Below, one piece after another: positions 1-8,703 of a DNA stretch of 50,574 bases. Both the position numbers and the translations under genes were made by a program. Under the pieces are notes generated by a model, which was given only the letters and a program-made list of their open reading frames with translations, ran no database searches and had not been told where the DNA came from. How positions within the stretch are numbered: the stretch's first letter is position 1; each line of letters opens with the position of its first letter. Source of the stretch: Pseudescherichia sp032055545 (lineage in GTDB: Bacteria > Pseudomonadota > Gammaproteobacteria > Enterobacterales > Enterobacteriaceae); NCBI GenBank assembly GCA_032055545.1, contig DAMBQR010000032.1, positions 1-50,574 on the forward strand, given 5' to 3'.

Positions 1-1
1 T

Positions 2-1117
2 GGTAACCCAGCTTCCCGTTCACACCGTTTTGGCTGGCATGCTGAAGAGGCGGTAGATATCGCCCGTAATCAGATTGCCGAGCTGGTTGGCGCTGACCCG
101 CGTGAAATTGTTTTCACCTCCGGTGCAACCGAATCCGATAACCTGGCGATCAAAGGTGCTGCCAACTTCTACCAGAAGAAAGGCAAGCACATCATCACCA
201 GCAAAACCGAACACAAGGCCGTGCTGGACACCTGTCGTCAGCTGGAGCGTGAAGGGTTTGAAGTAACCTACCTTGCGCCGCAGAGCAACGGCATTATCGA
301 CCTGAAAGAGCTGGAAGCCGCCATGCGCGACGACACCATTCTGGTCTCTATCATGCACGTGAACAACGAAATCGGCGTCGTACAGGATATCGCCACTATC
401 GGCGAAATCTGCCGTGCGCGCGGCATCATCTACCACGTTGATGCGACCCAGAGCGTGGGCAAACTGCCTATCGACCTGAGCCAGCTGAAAGTTGACCTGA
501 TGTCCTTCTCCGGCCACAAAATCTACGGTCCGAAAGGGATTGGCGCGCTGTACGTGCGTCGTAAGCCGCGTATCCGCATCGAAGCACAGATGCACGGTGG
601 CGGTCACGAGCGCGGCATGCGTTCCGGTACGCTGCCTGTCCACCAGATTGTCGGCATGGGCGAAGCCTACCGCATCGCTAAAGAAGAGATGGACACCGAG
701 ATGGCGCGCCTGCGCACCCTGCGTAACCGTCTGTGGGACGGCGTGAAAGATATGGAAGAGGTGTATCTGAACGGCGATCTTGAGCAGGGCGTACCAAACA
801 TCCTCAACGTCAGCTTTAACTACGTTGAAGGCGAGTCGCTGATCATGGCGCTGAAGGATCTCGCGGTCTCTTCCGGTTCCGCCTGTACCTCTGCAAGCCT
901 CGAGCCATCCTACGTGCTGCGCGCGCTGGGCATGACCGACGAGCTGGCACACAGCTCTATTCGTTTCTCTTTAGGTCGTTTCACTACCGAAGAAGAGATT
1001 GACTACACCATCAATCTGGTTCGCAACTCCATTGGCCGTCTGCGCGACCTCTCTCCGCTGTGGGAGATGTTCAAACAGGGCGTGGATCTGAACAGCATTG
1101 AATGGTCTCATCATTAA
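2..1117 (+). CDS. iscS: Cysteine desulfurase IscS (5' end cut off by window edge)
   Basis: PLP-dependent cysteine desulfurase that takes sulfur from cysteine and hands it as a persulfide to IscU and to tRNA thiolation and cofactor pathways. The open frame enters from the left edge, beginning G-N-P-A-S-R-S-H-R-F, and supplies 371 residues; the known enterobacterial protein is 404, so about 33 N-terminal residues are missing. Visible: the PLP-lysine context SFSGHKIYGPKG, the mobile-loop active-site cysteine in SSGSACTSASLEPS, and the C-terminal IscU-binding tail ending NSIEWSHH. First gene here of the isc-hsc-fdx operon; iscR would lie just outside. Very close to E. coli IscS as remembered. Confidence 0.98.
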   Translation, partial: GNPASRSHRFGWHAEEAVDIARNQIAELVGADPREIVFTSGATESDNLAIKGAANFYQKKGKHIITSKTEHKAVLDTCRQLEREGFEVTYLAPQSNGIIDLKELEAAMRDDTILVSIMHVNNEIGVVQDIATIGEICRARGIIYHVDATQSVGKLPIDLSQLKVDLMSFSGHKIYGPKGIGALYVRRKPRIRIEAQMHGGGHERGMRSGTLPVHQIVGMGEAYRIAKEEMDTEMARLRTLRNRLWDGVKDMEEVYLNGDLEQGVPNILNVSFNYVEGESLIMALKDLAVSSGSACTSASLEPSYVLRALGMTDELAHSSIRFSLGRFTTEEEIDYTINLVRNSIGRLRDLSPLWEMFKQGVDLNSIEWSHH

Positions 1118-1144
1118 TCGGTAGCGGCATCAGGAGAATTTAAA

Positions 1145-1531
1145 ATGGCTTATAGCGAAAAAGTAATCGATCACTACGAAAACCCGCGCAACGTTGGCTC
1201 CTTTGACAACAGCGACGCGAGCGTTGGCAGCGGCATGGTGGGTGCACCGGCCTGTGGCGACGTCATGAAGCTGCAGATCAAAGTAAACAACGACGGCATC
1301 ATTGAAGATGCGCGTTTTAAAACCTACGGCTGCGGCTCGGCAATCGCCTCCAGCTCCCTCGTCACCGAGTGGGTGAAAGGTAAATCCCTGGACGAAGCCC
1401 AGGCGATTAAAAACACCGACATCGCCGATGAGCTGGAGCTGCCGCCGGTTAAGATCCACTGTTCTATCCTGGCGGAAGATGCAATCAAAGCGGCGATTGC
1501 GGACTATAAAAGCAAGCGTGACGTGAAATAA
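1145..1531 (+). CDS. iscU: Fe-S cluster assembly scaffold IscU
   Basis: Scaffold on which nascent [2Fe-2S]/[4Fe-4S] clusters are built before transfer by HscA/HscB. 128 residues, the usual length. Cluster ligands are visible at Cys37 with Asp39, Cys63 and His105-Cys106; the LPPVK motif recognised by the chaperone HscA is at residues 99-103. An AGGAG ribosome site precedes the ATG at 1145. It sits 27 bp after iscS and 15 bp before iscA, consistent with one transcript. Confidence 0.98.
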   Translation: MAYSEKVIDHYENPRNVGSFDNSDASVGSGMVGAPACGDVMKLQIKVNNDGIIEDARFKTYGCGSAIASSSLVTEWVKGKSLDEAQAIKNTDIADELELPPVKIHCSILAEDAIKAAIADYKSKRDVK

Positions 1532-1546
1532 CGAGCAGAGGTTTGT

Positions 1547-1870
1547 ATGTCGATTACCCTTAGCGACAGTGCTGCCGCGCGAGTAAATAGCTTCCTGGCC
1601 AACCGGGGTAAAGGGTTTGGCCTGCGCCTGGGGGTGAGAACCTCCGGCTGTTCGGGTATGGCCTACGTGCTGGAATTTGTTGACGCGCCTGCGGCAGAAG
1701 ATACCGTCTTTGAAGACAAAGGCGTTAAGGTCGTGGTCGATGGCAAAAGCCTGCAGTTCCTGAACGGCACTCAGCTGGACTTCGTAAAAGAGGGCCTCAA
1801 CGAAGGGTTTAAGTTTACCAACCCGAACGTGAAAGATGAGTGCGGCTGCGGCGAAAGCTTCCACGTTTAA
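1547..1870 (+). CDS. iscA: A-type iron-sulfur carrier IscA
   Basis: A-type carrier that receives clusters from IscU and delivers them to apo-proteins, also able to bind iron. 107 residues, full length. The three invariant cysteines are visible: one in TSGCSGMAYVLEF and two in the C-terminal DECGCGESFHV. Follows iscU in the same operon and is followed by a stem-loop that separates iscSUA from hscBA-fdx-iscX. Confidence 0.98.
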   Translation: MSITLSDSAAARVNSFLANRGKGFGLRLGVRTSGCSGMAYVLEFVDAPAAEDTVFEDKGVKVVVDGKSLQFLNGTQLDFVKEGLNEGFKFTNPNVKDECGCGESFHV

Positions 1871-1887
1871 CCGCGCCTGAACGACTC

Positions 1888-1913
1888 AACCCCACTGCTT
1901 TGCGGTGGGGTTT
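1888..1913 (+). terminator. Stem-loop between iscA and hscB (attenuator-like)
   Basis: An 8-bp perfect stem (arms 1888-1895 and 1905-1912) with a 9-nt loop and only a very short T run. The weak T tract and the continuing operon suggest partial termination or an mRNA-stability or processing element that lowers hscBA expression relative to iscSUA, rather than a full stop. Confidence 0.5.
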
Positions 1914-1942
1914 GCTTTAACCCGCCTAACCCCGAGACTGTT

Positions 1943-2458
1943 ATGGATTACTTCACCCTCTTTGGGTTGCCCGCTGGCTATCATCTGGATACCCAGGCGC
2001 TGGCTACCCGCTTTCAGGATCTGCAACGTCAATATCACCCCGATCGGTTTGCCAGCGGCACCTCCGCTGAACAGCTTGCCGCCGTCCAACACTCCGCGAC
2101 CATCAACCAGGCCTGGCAGACGCTGCGCCACCCGCTGCTGCGCGCCGAGTATCTGCTCTCCCTGCACGGTTTCGATCTCGCCAGCGAGCAGCATACCGTC
2201 CGCGACACCGCCTTTCTGATGGAGCAGCTTGAGCTGCGCGAAGAGCTGGATGAGATTGAGCAGGCCCGCGATACCGACCGGCTTGAAGCGTTCCTGAAGC
2301 GCGTCGCCGCGATGTATACCTCGCGCCATCAGACTATGGTCGAGCAGCTTGACGGCGAGTCGTGGAGCGATGCCGCAGAGACGGTGCGTAAACTCCGTTT
2401 TCTCGATAAACTACGCAGCACAGCAGAACAACTCGAAGAAAAGCTGCTCGATTTTTAA
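1943..2458 (+). CDS. hscB: Co-chaperone HscB (Hsc20)
   Basis: J-domain co-chaperone that binds IscU and stimulates HscA ATPase for cluster transfer. 171 residues. The N-terminal J domain (about residues 1-75) carries the diagnostic HPD tripeptide at 32-34 in YHPDRFAS; the C-terminal three-helix bundle (about 85-171) is the IscU-binding part. ATG at 1943, 15 bp ahead of hscA. Confidence 0.97.
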   Translation: MDYFTLFGLPAGYHLDTQALATRFQDLQRQYHPDRFASGTSAEQLAAVQHSATINQAWQTLRHPLLRAEYLLSLHGFDLASEQHTVRDTAFLMEQLELREELDEIEQARDTDRLEAFLKRVAAMYTSRHQTMVEQLDGESWSDAAETVRKLRFLDKLRSTAEQLEEKLLDF

Positions 2459-2473
2459 ATTTCGGAAGCAAAC

Positions 2474-4324
2474 ATGGCCTTATTACAAATTAGTGAGCCG
2501 GGCATGAGTGCCGCGCCGCACCAGCGTCGTCTGGCGGCGGGCATTGATCTGGGTACAACGCATTCCCTGGTGGCTACCGTGCGTAGCGGCCAGGCACAAA
2601 CGCTGCCGGACAGCGAAGGGCGTCATCTGTTGCCGTCTGTGGTGCACTACCAGCCGCAGGGTCATCGGGTGGGCTTTGAGGCGCGCAGCAATGCGGTCAA
2701 CGATCCGGCAAACACCATCAGCTCGGTTAAACGCATGATGGGCCGCTCGCTGGCCGACATCCAGGCGCGCTACCCGCATCTGCCGTATCAGCTGCAGGCG
2801 AGCGAAAACGGCCTGCCGATGATCGCCACGGAAGCGGGCCTGCTGAACCCGGTGCGTATCTCCGCCGATATTCTCAAGGCGCTGGCCGCCCGCGCTACGG
2901 AAGCGCTGGCGGGCGAGCTGGACGGCGTCGTGATCACCGTCCCGGCCTACTTTGATGATGCCCAGCGTCAGGGCACCAAAGACGCCGCGCGTCTGGCGGG
3001 CCTGCACGTGCTGCGCCTGCTCAACGAGCCGACGGCGGCCGCGATCGCCTACGGCCTCGACTCAGGCAAAGAGGGCGTGATTGCCGTCTACGATCTGGGC
3101 GGCGGCACCTTTGATATCTCTATCCTGCGCCTGAGCCGTGGCGTATTTGAAGTATTAGCCACCGGCGGCGACTCCGCGCTGGGCGGCGACGATTTCGATC
3201 ATCTGCTGGCAGATCGTATTCGCGAGCTGGCTGGCATTACCGATCGTGAGGATCCACGCCTGCAGCGCCAGCTGCTGGACGCGGCCATCGCGGCAAAAAT
3301 TGCCCTCAGCGATGCCGAAAGCGCCGATGTAAACGTCGCGGGCTGGCAGGGCAGCATCACCCGCGCCGAGTTCAACGAGCTGATTGCTACCCTGGTTAAA
3401 CGCACGCTGCTCTCCTGTCGCCGGGCGTTGAAAGACGCGGGCGTCGAGGCTGACGAGGTGCTGGAAGTGGTGATGGTCGGTGGCTCTACCCGCGTACCGC
3501 TGGTGCGCGATCGCGTGGGCGACTTCTTTGGCCGCCAGCCGCTGACCACCATCGATCCGGATAAGGTCGTCGCCATTGGTGCCGCTATTCAGGCCGATAT
3601 CCTGGTCGGCAACAAGCCGGACAGCGAAATGCTGCTGCTGGACGTTATCCCGCTGTCGCTGGGTCTTGAGACCATGGGCGGGCTGGTTGAGAAAGTGATC
3701 CCGCGTAATACCACCATACCGGTGGCACGCGCCCAGGAGTTCACCACCTTTAAAGATGGCCAGACCGCCATGTCCATCCATGTGATGCAGGGCGAGCGCG
3801 AACTGGTCGCGGACTGCCGCTCGCTGGGACGCTTTACCCTGCGCGGTATCCCGGCGCTGCCTGCGGGCGGGGCGCACATTCGCGTCACCTTCCAGGTCGA
3901 TGCCGACGGCCTGCTGAGCGTCACCGCGATGGAGAAATCCACCGGCGTAGCCGCCTCAATTCAGGTCAAGCCCTCCTACGGCCTGACCGACGGCGAAATC
4001 GCCACCATGATCCAGGATTCCATGAGCTTTGCTGGCGAAGACGTGAAAGCGCGAATGCTGGCGGAGCAGAAAGTGGAGGCCGCGCGCGTGCTGGAGAGTC
4101 TGCAAAGCGCGCTCGGCAGCGATGCCGCGCTGTTAAGCGCCGCGGAACGTCAGGTTATTGACGAGGCCGCTGCACGTCTGCGTGTAGCCGCCGAGGGTGA
4201 TGACGCTGACGCCATTGAGCAAGCCATTAAAAATATAGACAAACAAACCCAGGAGTTTGCCGCACGCCGCATGGACCAGTCGGTTCGTAAAGCGCTGAAG
4301 GGCCACTCCGTGGACGAGGTTTAA
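2474..4324 (+). CDS. hscA: Hsp70-type chaperone HscA
   Basis: Specialised Hsp70 that binds the LPPVK motif of IscU and drives cluster release using ATP. 616 residues, the usual length. The actin-fold ATPase domain opens with GIDLGTTHSLVAT and carries the phosphate-binding motif YDLGGGTFDISILRL; the substrate-binding domain begins near residue 390 after the linker LLLDVIPLSLG, and the helical lid runs to the C-terminus. Start ATG at 2474 has a GGAAG ribosome site. One base separates its stop from fdx. Confidence 0.98.
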   Translation: MALLQISEPGMSAAPHQRRLAAGIDLGTTHSLVATVRSGQAQTLPDSEGRHLLPSVVHYQPQGHRVGFEARSNAVNDPANTISSVKRMMGRSLADIQARYPHLPYQLQASENGLPMIATEAGLLNPVRISADILKALAARATEALAGELDGVVITVPAYFDDAQRQGTKDAARLAGLHVLRLLNEPTAAAIAYGLDSGKEGVIAVYDLGGGTFDISILRLSRGVFEVLATGGDSALGGDDFDHLLADRIRELAGITDREDPRLQRQLLDAAIAAKIALSDAESADVNVAGWQGSITRAEFNELIATLVKRTLLSCRRALKDAGVEADEVLEVVMVGGSTRVPLVRDRVGDFFGRQPLTTIDPDKVVAIGAAIQADILVGNKPDSEMLLLDVIPLSLGLETMGGLVEKVIPRNTTIPVARAQEFTTFKDGQTAMSIHVMQGERELVADCRSLGRFTLRGIPALPAGGAHIRVTFQVDADGLLSVTAMEKSTGVAASIQVKPSYGLTDGEIATMIQDSMSFAGEDVKARMLAEQKVEAARVLESLQSALGSDAALLSAAERQVIDEAAARLRVAAEGDDADAIEQAIKNIDKQTQEFAARRMDQSVRKALKGHSVDEV

Positions 4325-4325
4325 T

Positions 4326-4661
4326 ATGCCAAAGATTGTATTTTTGCCCCATCAGGATCTCTGTCCAGATGGCGCTGTTCTGGAAGCGAATGTCGGCGAG
4401 ACCATTCTTGACGTTGCCCTGCGTAACGGCATTGAGATTGAACACGCCTGCGAAAAATCCTGTGCCTGCACCACCTGCCACTGCGTCGTGCGCGAAGGCT
4501 TCGATTCGCTGGCGGAGAGCACCGAAGACGAAGACGACATGCTGGATAAAGCCTGGGGTCTGGAGCCGGAGAGCCGTCTGAGCTGTCAGGCACGCGTCAC
4601 CGACGAAGATCTGGTCGTCGAGATGCCGCGTTATACTATCAACCACGCGCGGGAGCATTGA
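4326..4661 (+). CDS. fdx: [2Fe-2S] ferredoxin Fdx (Isc type)
   Basis: Adrenodoxin-type ferredoxin that supplies electrons for Fe-S cluster assembly. 111 residues. The four cluster ligands of the CX5CX2C...C pattern are at Cys42, Cys48, Cys51 and Cys87, with an extra conserved Cys46 close by. Starts one base after the hscA stop, so translation is probably coupled. Confidence 0.98.
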   Translation: MPKIVFLPHQDLCPDGAVLEANVGETILDVALRNGIEIEHACEKSCACTTCHCVVREGFDSLAESTEDEDDMLDKAWGLEPESRLSCQARVTDEDLVVEMPRYTINHAREH

Positions 4662-4662
4662 T

Positions 4663-4863
4663 ATGGGCATGAAGTGGAGTGACAGCCGTGAAATCGGCGA
4701 GGCGCTGCATGACGCTTACCCGGATCTCGATCCGAAAACCGTGCGCTTTACCGATATGCACCAGTGGATTTGTGAACTGGAAGACTTTGATGACGAACCA
4801 AACGCATCCAATGAAAAAATTCTGGAAGCGATTCTGTTAGTCTGGTTAGACGAAGCGTCATAA
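4663..4863 (+). CDS. iscX: Fe-S assembly protein IscX
   Basis: Small acidic protein that binds iron and IscS and tunes cysteine desulfurase activity. 66 residues, exactly the known length, with the family sequence MKWSDSREIGEAL at the start and a very acidic middle (ELEDFDDEPNASNE). Last gene of the isc operon; one base after the fdx stop, with GGGAG in the fdx tail as ribosome site, and followed by a UUCG-loop terminator. Confidence 0.97.
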   Translation: MGMKWSDSREIGEALHDAYPDLDPKTVRFTDMHQWICELEDFDDEPNASNEKILEAILLVWLDEAS

Positions 4864-4870
4864 TGCACAG

Positions 4871-4896
4871 CGGGCTGCCTTCGGGTAGCCCGTTTT
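4871..4896 (+). terminator. Rho-independent terminator after iscX
   Basis: A 9-bp stem (4871-4879 with 4884-4892, one G-T pair) closed by a TTCG tetraloop and followed by four T. It lies in the 65-bp gap between iscX and pepB and probably gives partial termination of the isc operon, with read-through into pepB. Confidence 0.7.
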
Positions 4897-4928
4897 CACA
4901 TCGCAGGCTTGATCATAAGGACAGAATA

Positions 4929-6218
4929 ATGACAACTGAAGCCATGAAAATCACCCTGACGACTCAGCCCGCCGATGCGCGCTGGGGCGAGAAAGCCGCC
5001 TACAGTATCAACAGCGACGGCGTTGCGCTGCATCTTACCGGTGCGGACGCGCTGGGCCTGATCCAACGCGCGGCGCGTAAGATCGACGGCATGGGTATCA
5101 AGCACGTTCAGCTGGCTGGCGAGGGCTGGGACGTCGATCGCTGCTGGGCATTCTGGCAGGGTTATAAAGGGCCAAAAGGCAGCCGTAAAATTGAGTGGCC
5201 GACCCTGGATGAAGCCCAGCAGAAAGAGCTGGAGAGCCGCCGCAACGTTATCGACTGGGTGCGCGACACCATTAACGCCTCCCCTGAAGAGCTGGGACCG
5301 GAGCAGCTGGCCCAGCGGGCAGTCGATCTGCTGAGCGGCGTGGGTGGGGAGAATATCTCCTACCGCATCACCAAAGGCGAAGATCTGCGCGAGCAGAACT
5401 ACATGGGGATCTATACCGTTGGGCGTGGCTCCGAGCGTACCCCGGTTCTGCTGGCGCTGGACTACAACCCCACCGGCGATAAAAACGCGCCGGTCTATGC
5501 CTGCCTGGTAGGCAAAGGCGTGACCTTTGACTCCGGCGGCTACAGCATCAAGCAGACCGCCTTTATGGACTCTATGAAGTCCGATATGGGCGGCGCAGCG
5601 CTGGTCACCGGCTCGCTGGCGTTTGCCATTACCCGCGGCCTGAACAAGCGCGTTAAGCTCTACCTCTGCTGCGCGGACAACCTCATCAGCGGCAACGCCT
5701 TCAAGCTTGGCGACATCATTCGCTATCGCAACGGCAAAACCGTTGAGGTCATGAATACCGACGCCGAAGGCCGCCTGGTCCTGGCCGACGGCCTGATCGA
5801 CGCGGTGAAGCAGTCTCCGACGCTGATCATCGACGCGGCAACCCTGACCGGCGCGGCGAAAACCGCCCTCGGCAACGACTACCACGCGCTGCTGAGTTTT
5901 GACGACAAGCTGGCAAACCGCCTGCTGGCGAGCGCCAGCGTGGAGAACGAGCCATTCTGGCGTCTGCCGCTGGCGGAGTTCCACCGCAGCCAGCTGCCGT
6001 CTAACTTTGCCGAGCTGAACAACACTGCCAGCGCCGCCTTCCCGGCGGGAGCCAGCACCGCCGCCGGTTTCCTCTCCCACTTTGTGGAGAACTACCGCGA
6101 AGGCTGGCTGCATATCGACTGCTCCGCTACTTACCGCAAAGCGGCCGTGGATCAGTGGGCTGCTGGGGCAACCGGTCTGGGCGTGCGTACCATCGCCAAC
6201 CTGTTAACAGCGGAATAA
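4929..6218 (+). CDS. pepB: Aminopeptidase B (peptidase M17)
   Basis: Leucyl-aminopeptidase-family cytosolic metallopeptidase that releases N-terminal residues from peptides. Start chosen at ATG 4929 (MTTEAMKIT) because AAGGA lies 7 bp upstream and E. coli PepB begins at the matching residue; the longer frame back to 4863 runs through the iscX terminator. 429 residues. M17 signatures: VGKGVTFDSGGYSIK with metal-binding Lys/Asp, and NTDAEGRLVLADGL. The C-terminus ASTAAGFLSHFVENY is also typical. Confidence 0.96.
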   Translation: MTTEAMKITLTTQPADARWGEKAAYSINSDGVALHLTGADALGLIQRAARKIDGMGIKHVQLAGEGWDVDRCWAFWQGYKGPKGSRKIEWPTLDEAQQKELESRRNVIDWVRDTINASPEELGPEQLAQRAVDLLSGVGGENISYRITKGEDLREQNYMGIYTVGRGSERTPVLLALDYNPTGDKNAPVYACLVGKGVTFDSGGYSIKQTAFMDSMKSDMGGAALVTGSLAFAITRGLNKRVKLYLCCADNLISGNAFKLGDIIRYRNGKTVEVMNTDAEGRLVLADGLIDAVKQSPTLIIDAATLTGAAKTALGNDYHALLSFDDKLANRLLASASVENEPFWRLPLAEFHRSQLPSNFAELNNTASAAFPAGASTAAGFLSHFVENYREGWLHIDCSATYRKAAVDQWAAGATGLGVRTIANLLTAE

Positions 6219-6222
6219 TAAC

Positions 6223-6253
6223 GTAGGCCGGGTAAGCGTAACGCCACCCGGCA
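6223..6253. repeat. REP-like palindromic unit between pepB and sseB
   Basis: A 31-bp imperfect palindrome starting GTAGGCCGGGT, with arms 6227-6233 and 6246-6252 (GCCGGGT / ACCCGGC), matching the enterobacterial REP palindrome pattern. A second copy lies at 36338-36368. Likely an mRNA-stabilising or gyrase/IHF-type extragenic repeat. Confidence 0.7.
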
Positions 6254-6273
6254 ATTTATGAAGTTGTGAGTCT

Positions 6274-7053
6274 ATGTCTGAAACGAAAAACGAATTAGAG
6301 ACGCTGCTTGAGCAGGCGGCGACCGAGCCTGGTCACCGTCCAGCTTTCTTCCGTGCGCTGATGGCCGCTACCGTCTGGGTTCCCGGCACGGCGGCAGAGG
6401 GCCAGACGGTGGTTGAGGATAGTGCGCTGGATATCCAGCACTGGGAGAAAGACGACGGCACCTCGGTGATCCCGTTCTTCACCTCCCTGGAGGCGTTGCA
6501 GCAGGCGGTTGAGGATCAGCAGGCGTTCGTGGTGATGCCGGTGCGCACCCTGTTTGAGATGACTCTCGGCGAGACGCTGTTCCTCAATGCTAAGCTGCCG
6601 ACAGGCAAAGAGTTTACGCCGCGTGAGATTAGCCACCTGGTGGGGAAAGAGGAGGGTAGCCCCCTCAGCCAGCAGGAGGTGTTAGAGGGCGGCAGCGCGC
6701 TGCTCTCTGAGGTGGCCGAGCCGCCTGCGCAGATGATCGACTCACTGACGACGCTGTTTAAGACCATGAAAACGGTCAAACGCGCGTTTCTCTGCTCCAT
6801 TAAGGAGGAGGCTGATGCCCAGCCGAATCTGCTTATTGGCATTGAGACCGAGGCCGACAGCGATATTGACGCCATCATTCAGGCGACTGGCAGCGTAGCT
6901 ACCGACACGTTGCCGGGCGATGAGCCTGTCGATATCTGCCTGGTTGCCGAAGGCGAGAAGGGCATCAGCCACTTTATGCTGGCGCACATCACGCCCTTCT
7001 ACGAGCGTCGCTGGGGCAGCTTCCTGCGCGACTTCAAGCAGCGCATCATCTAG
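6274..7053 (+). CDS. sseB: SseB family protein (enhanced serine sensitivity)
   Basis: Cytosolic protein whose overproduction in E. coli changes serine sensitivity; the molecular role is not established. 259 residues, close to the 258-residue E. coli protein. Starts MSETKNELETLLEQAA and ends with the characteristic FYERRWGSFLRDFKQ. An SseB N-terminal domain covers about 20-150 and a C-terminal domain 155-259. Convergent with the RpiR-type regulator; the 3' ends share a perfect inverted repeat. Confidence 0.95.
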   Translation: MSETKNELETLLEQAATEPGHRPAFFRALMAATVWVPGTAAEGQTVVEDSALDIQHWEKDDGTSVIPFFTSLEALQQAVEDQQAFVVMPVRTLFEMTLGETLFLNAKLPTGKEFTPREISHLVGKEEGSPLSQQEVLEGGSALLSEVAEPPAQMIDSLTTLFKTMKTVKRAFLCSIKEEADAQPNLLIGIETEADSDIDAIIQATGSVATDTLPGDEPVDICLVAEGEKGISHFMLAHITPFYERRWGSFLRDFKQRII

Positions 7054-7060
7054 TCCCACT

Positions 7061-7084
7061 GACGGGGTGAGCGTTCACCCCGTC
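7061..7084. terminator. Perfect 10-bp inverted repeat shared by two converging 3' ends
   Basis: Arms 7061-7070 and 7075-7084 pair perfectly around a 4-nt loop. There is no T run on either strand, so it may act as an RNA 3'-end stabiliser or a bidirectional weak terminator. The stop codon of the minus-strand regulator (7075-7077) is inside the stem. Confidence 0.5.
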
Positions 7085-7845
7085 GCTTCCAGCAGCAGCA
7101 AATCCATCAGCAGCACCAGGTTCGACTCGAACGAGGTCACCCCTGCGGCTTCGGCGGCAAAATGCACCGCCTCGTCATACAGCCCGAAATGGAGATCCGC
7201 CATGCCCGCCAGGGTATTCGCCGAGGCACGGGTAAAAGCCACGATGGTCATGCCGACGTTTTTGGCGATCCGCGCTTTATCCAGCACCTGTTCCGTCTCA
7301 CCGCTACGGGAGACGGCAATGAACACCTCATAGCGAGCGGCGTTGCTGAGGAAAATATTACGGCTGTCCCCCGGCCCGGAGATAAACGCCGTCTTGCCCA
7401 GCACCTGTAATTTCTTAGTGAGATACTCCGCAAAGAGATAGGAGAAGCCCGCCCCGTAGAGAAAAAAGCTCTCTTTCTCACGCAGCAGAGCGGCGAAACA
7501 ACGGCGCTTCTCCTCCGTCGCCCAGCGAAAGGTCTGCTGGTAGTTAGCGATAAACTGATTAAACCGCAGCGAGAGATCGGCAGTTTCACCCGCTGGCACC
7601 GCGATATGTGGCGTATCGGCAAGCAGCTGCTTGCAGTACCAGATCAGCTCGCTGTAGCCGCTAAAACCCAGCTTCTGACACAGGCGCATGATGGTGGCGG
7701 TAGAGACAAAGGTCTCCTGGGCCAGCTCGCGCACGGTGATGTTGCCCACCAGAAGCGGGTGGGCGGTGAGATGGGCCAGCACGCGATACTCCGCGCGGGT
7801 CAGCGACTCGCCGCGCGACAGCAACGGCGCAAGGCGGTTGTCCAT
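7075..7845 (-). CDS. MurR/RpiR-family transcriptional regulator of the alpha-glucoside genes (inferred)
   Basis: 256 residues. An RpiR-type helix-turn-helix is visible at about 35-65 (VRELAQETFVSTATIMRLC), followed by a SIS sugar-phosphate-binding domain at about 115-245 with YGAGFSYLFAEYL, FISGPGDSRN and AVSRSGETEQVLD. SIS-domain regulators sense sugar phosphates; the GH4/PTS genes 1 kb upstream on the same strand make phospho-alpha-glucosides the likely signal (inference). Starts 2 bp after the sseA stop with no good ribosome site of its own, so it is probably translated by coupling to sseA. It could be an activator or a repressor. Confidence 0.85.
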   Translation of the reverse strand: MDNRLAPLLSRGESLTRAEYRVLAHLTAHPLLVGNITVRELAQETFVSTATIMRLCQKLGFSGYSELIWYCKQLLADTPHIAVPAGETADLSLRFNQFIANYQQTFRWATEEKRRCFAALLREKESFFLYGAGFSYLFAEYLTKKLQVLGKTAFISGPGDSRNIFLSNAARYEVFIAVSRSGETEQVLDKARIAKNVGMTIVAFTRASANTLAGMADLHFGLYDEAVHFAAEAAGVTSFESNLVLLMDLLLLEATG

Positions 7846-7847
7846 GC

Positions 7848-8690
7848 TCAGGAGGGTTCAACGGGCAGATCGTCCCGCGCGCCCCATTCACTCCATGAAC
7901 CGTCATAGAGCGTAACGCCCTCTACGCCCAGCGTCTCCAGCGCCAGCGCCACCACGGCAGCGGTAACCCCGGAGCCACAGCTCACCACAATCGGCTTGTT
8001 GAGATCGACACCCTGACGGCTAAACACAGCGCTCAGCTCGTCGGTGGTCTTTAACTCGCCCTCAAACACCAGATCGCCCCACGGCACGTTCAGCGCCCCA
8101 GGGATATGACCGCGCTTCAGTCCCGGACGCGGCTCATCCGCTTCGGCGTTAAAGCGCAGGGCAGGGCGGGCATCTACCAGTTGAGCGGTTTTCTCATGGC
8201 TAATCAGCAGCACGTCAGTGAGGCGCTTCACGCGGTCGGCGTCAAAGTGGGCTTCAAACTCAGCTTCAGGCAGCGTCACGTCACCCTGCTGAAGCGGCAG
8301 CTCGTCGCGCTGCCAGCCTGCCAGGCCACCCGCCAGAATCGATACCTGCTCCACGCCAAAGGTCTTAAGCATCCACCACGCCCGAGGCGCAGAGTAGAGG
8401 TTACCTTCATCGTAAATCACCAGGTGCTTGTCGCTGCTGATGCCTAGCTCACGCATGGCAACGGCGAAGGCCTCCGGGCGCGGCAGCATGTGGGGCAGGG
8501 AAGAGGTGTGGTCGGAGAGGGCTTCAATATCGAAAAAGACCGCGCCCGGAAGGTGTCCGGCGCGGTACTCGCCGCGCATATCCCTGTGCTCCTGGCCAAC
8601 CGGTGCCATGCGCGCATCAATAATCTGTACGTCAGGCGAGTCGCCGTGTTCAATCAGCCAGTCGGCAGCAACGAAAAATGAGGTAGTCAT
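7848..8690 (-). CDS. sseA: 3-mercaptopyruvate sulfurtransferase SseA
   Basis: Rhodanese-type enzyme moving sulfur from 3-mercaptopyruvate to thiol or cyanide acceptors. 280 residues with two rhodanese domains; the active-site loop CGSGVTA starts at Cys238, the motif that distinguishes mercaptopyruvate from thiosulfate sulfurtransferases. Ends EWGARDDLPVEPS. The core neighbour of sseB in E. coli, here with accessory sugar genes on both sides. The ribosome site AGGAGG (8701-8706) is 10 bp upstream and adjoins a hairpin (8704-8725). Confidence 0.96.
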   Translation of the reverse strand: MTTSFFVAADWLIEHGDSPDVQIIDARMAPVGQEHRDMRGEYRAGHLPGAVFFDIEALSDHTSSLPHMLPRPEAFAVAMRELGISSDKHLVIYDEGNLYSAPRAWWMLKTFGVEQVSILAGGLAGWQRDELPLQQGDVTLPEAEFEAHFDADRVKRLTDVLLISHEKTAQLVDARPALRFNAEADEPRPGLKRGHIPGALNVPWGDLVFEGELKTTDELSAVFSRQGVDLNKPIVVSCGSGVTAAVVALALETLGVEGVTLYDGSWSEWGARDDLPVEPS

Positions 8691-8703
8691 AGCAGGTGGG
8701 CCT

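Noticed and set aside
4863..4928. N-terminal extension of PepB from ATG at 4863
   Set aside because: It is translated from the iscX terminator hairpin, while ATG 4929 has an AAGGA ribosome site and matches the E. coli start.
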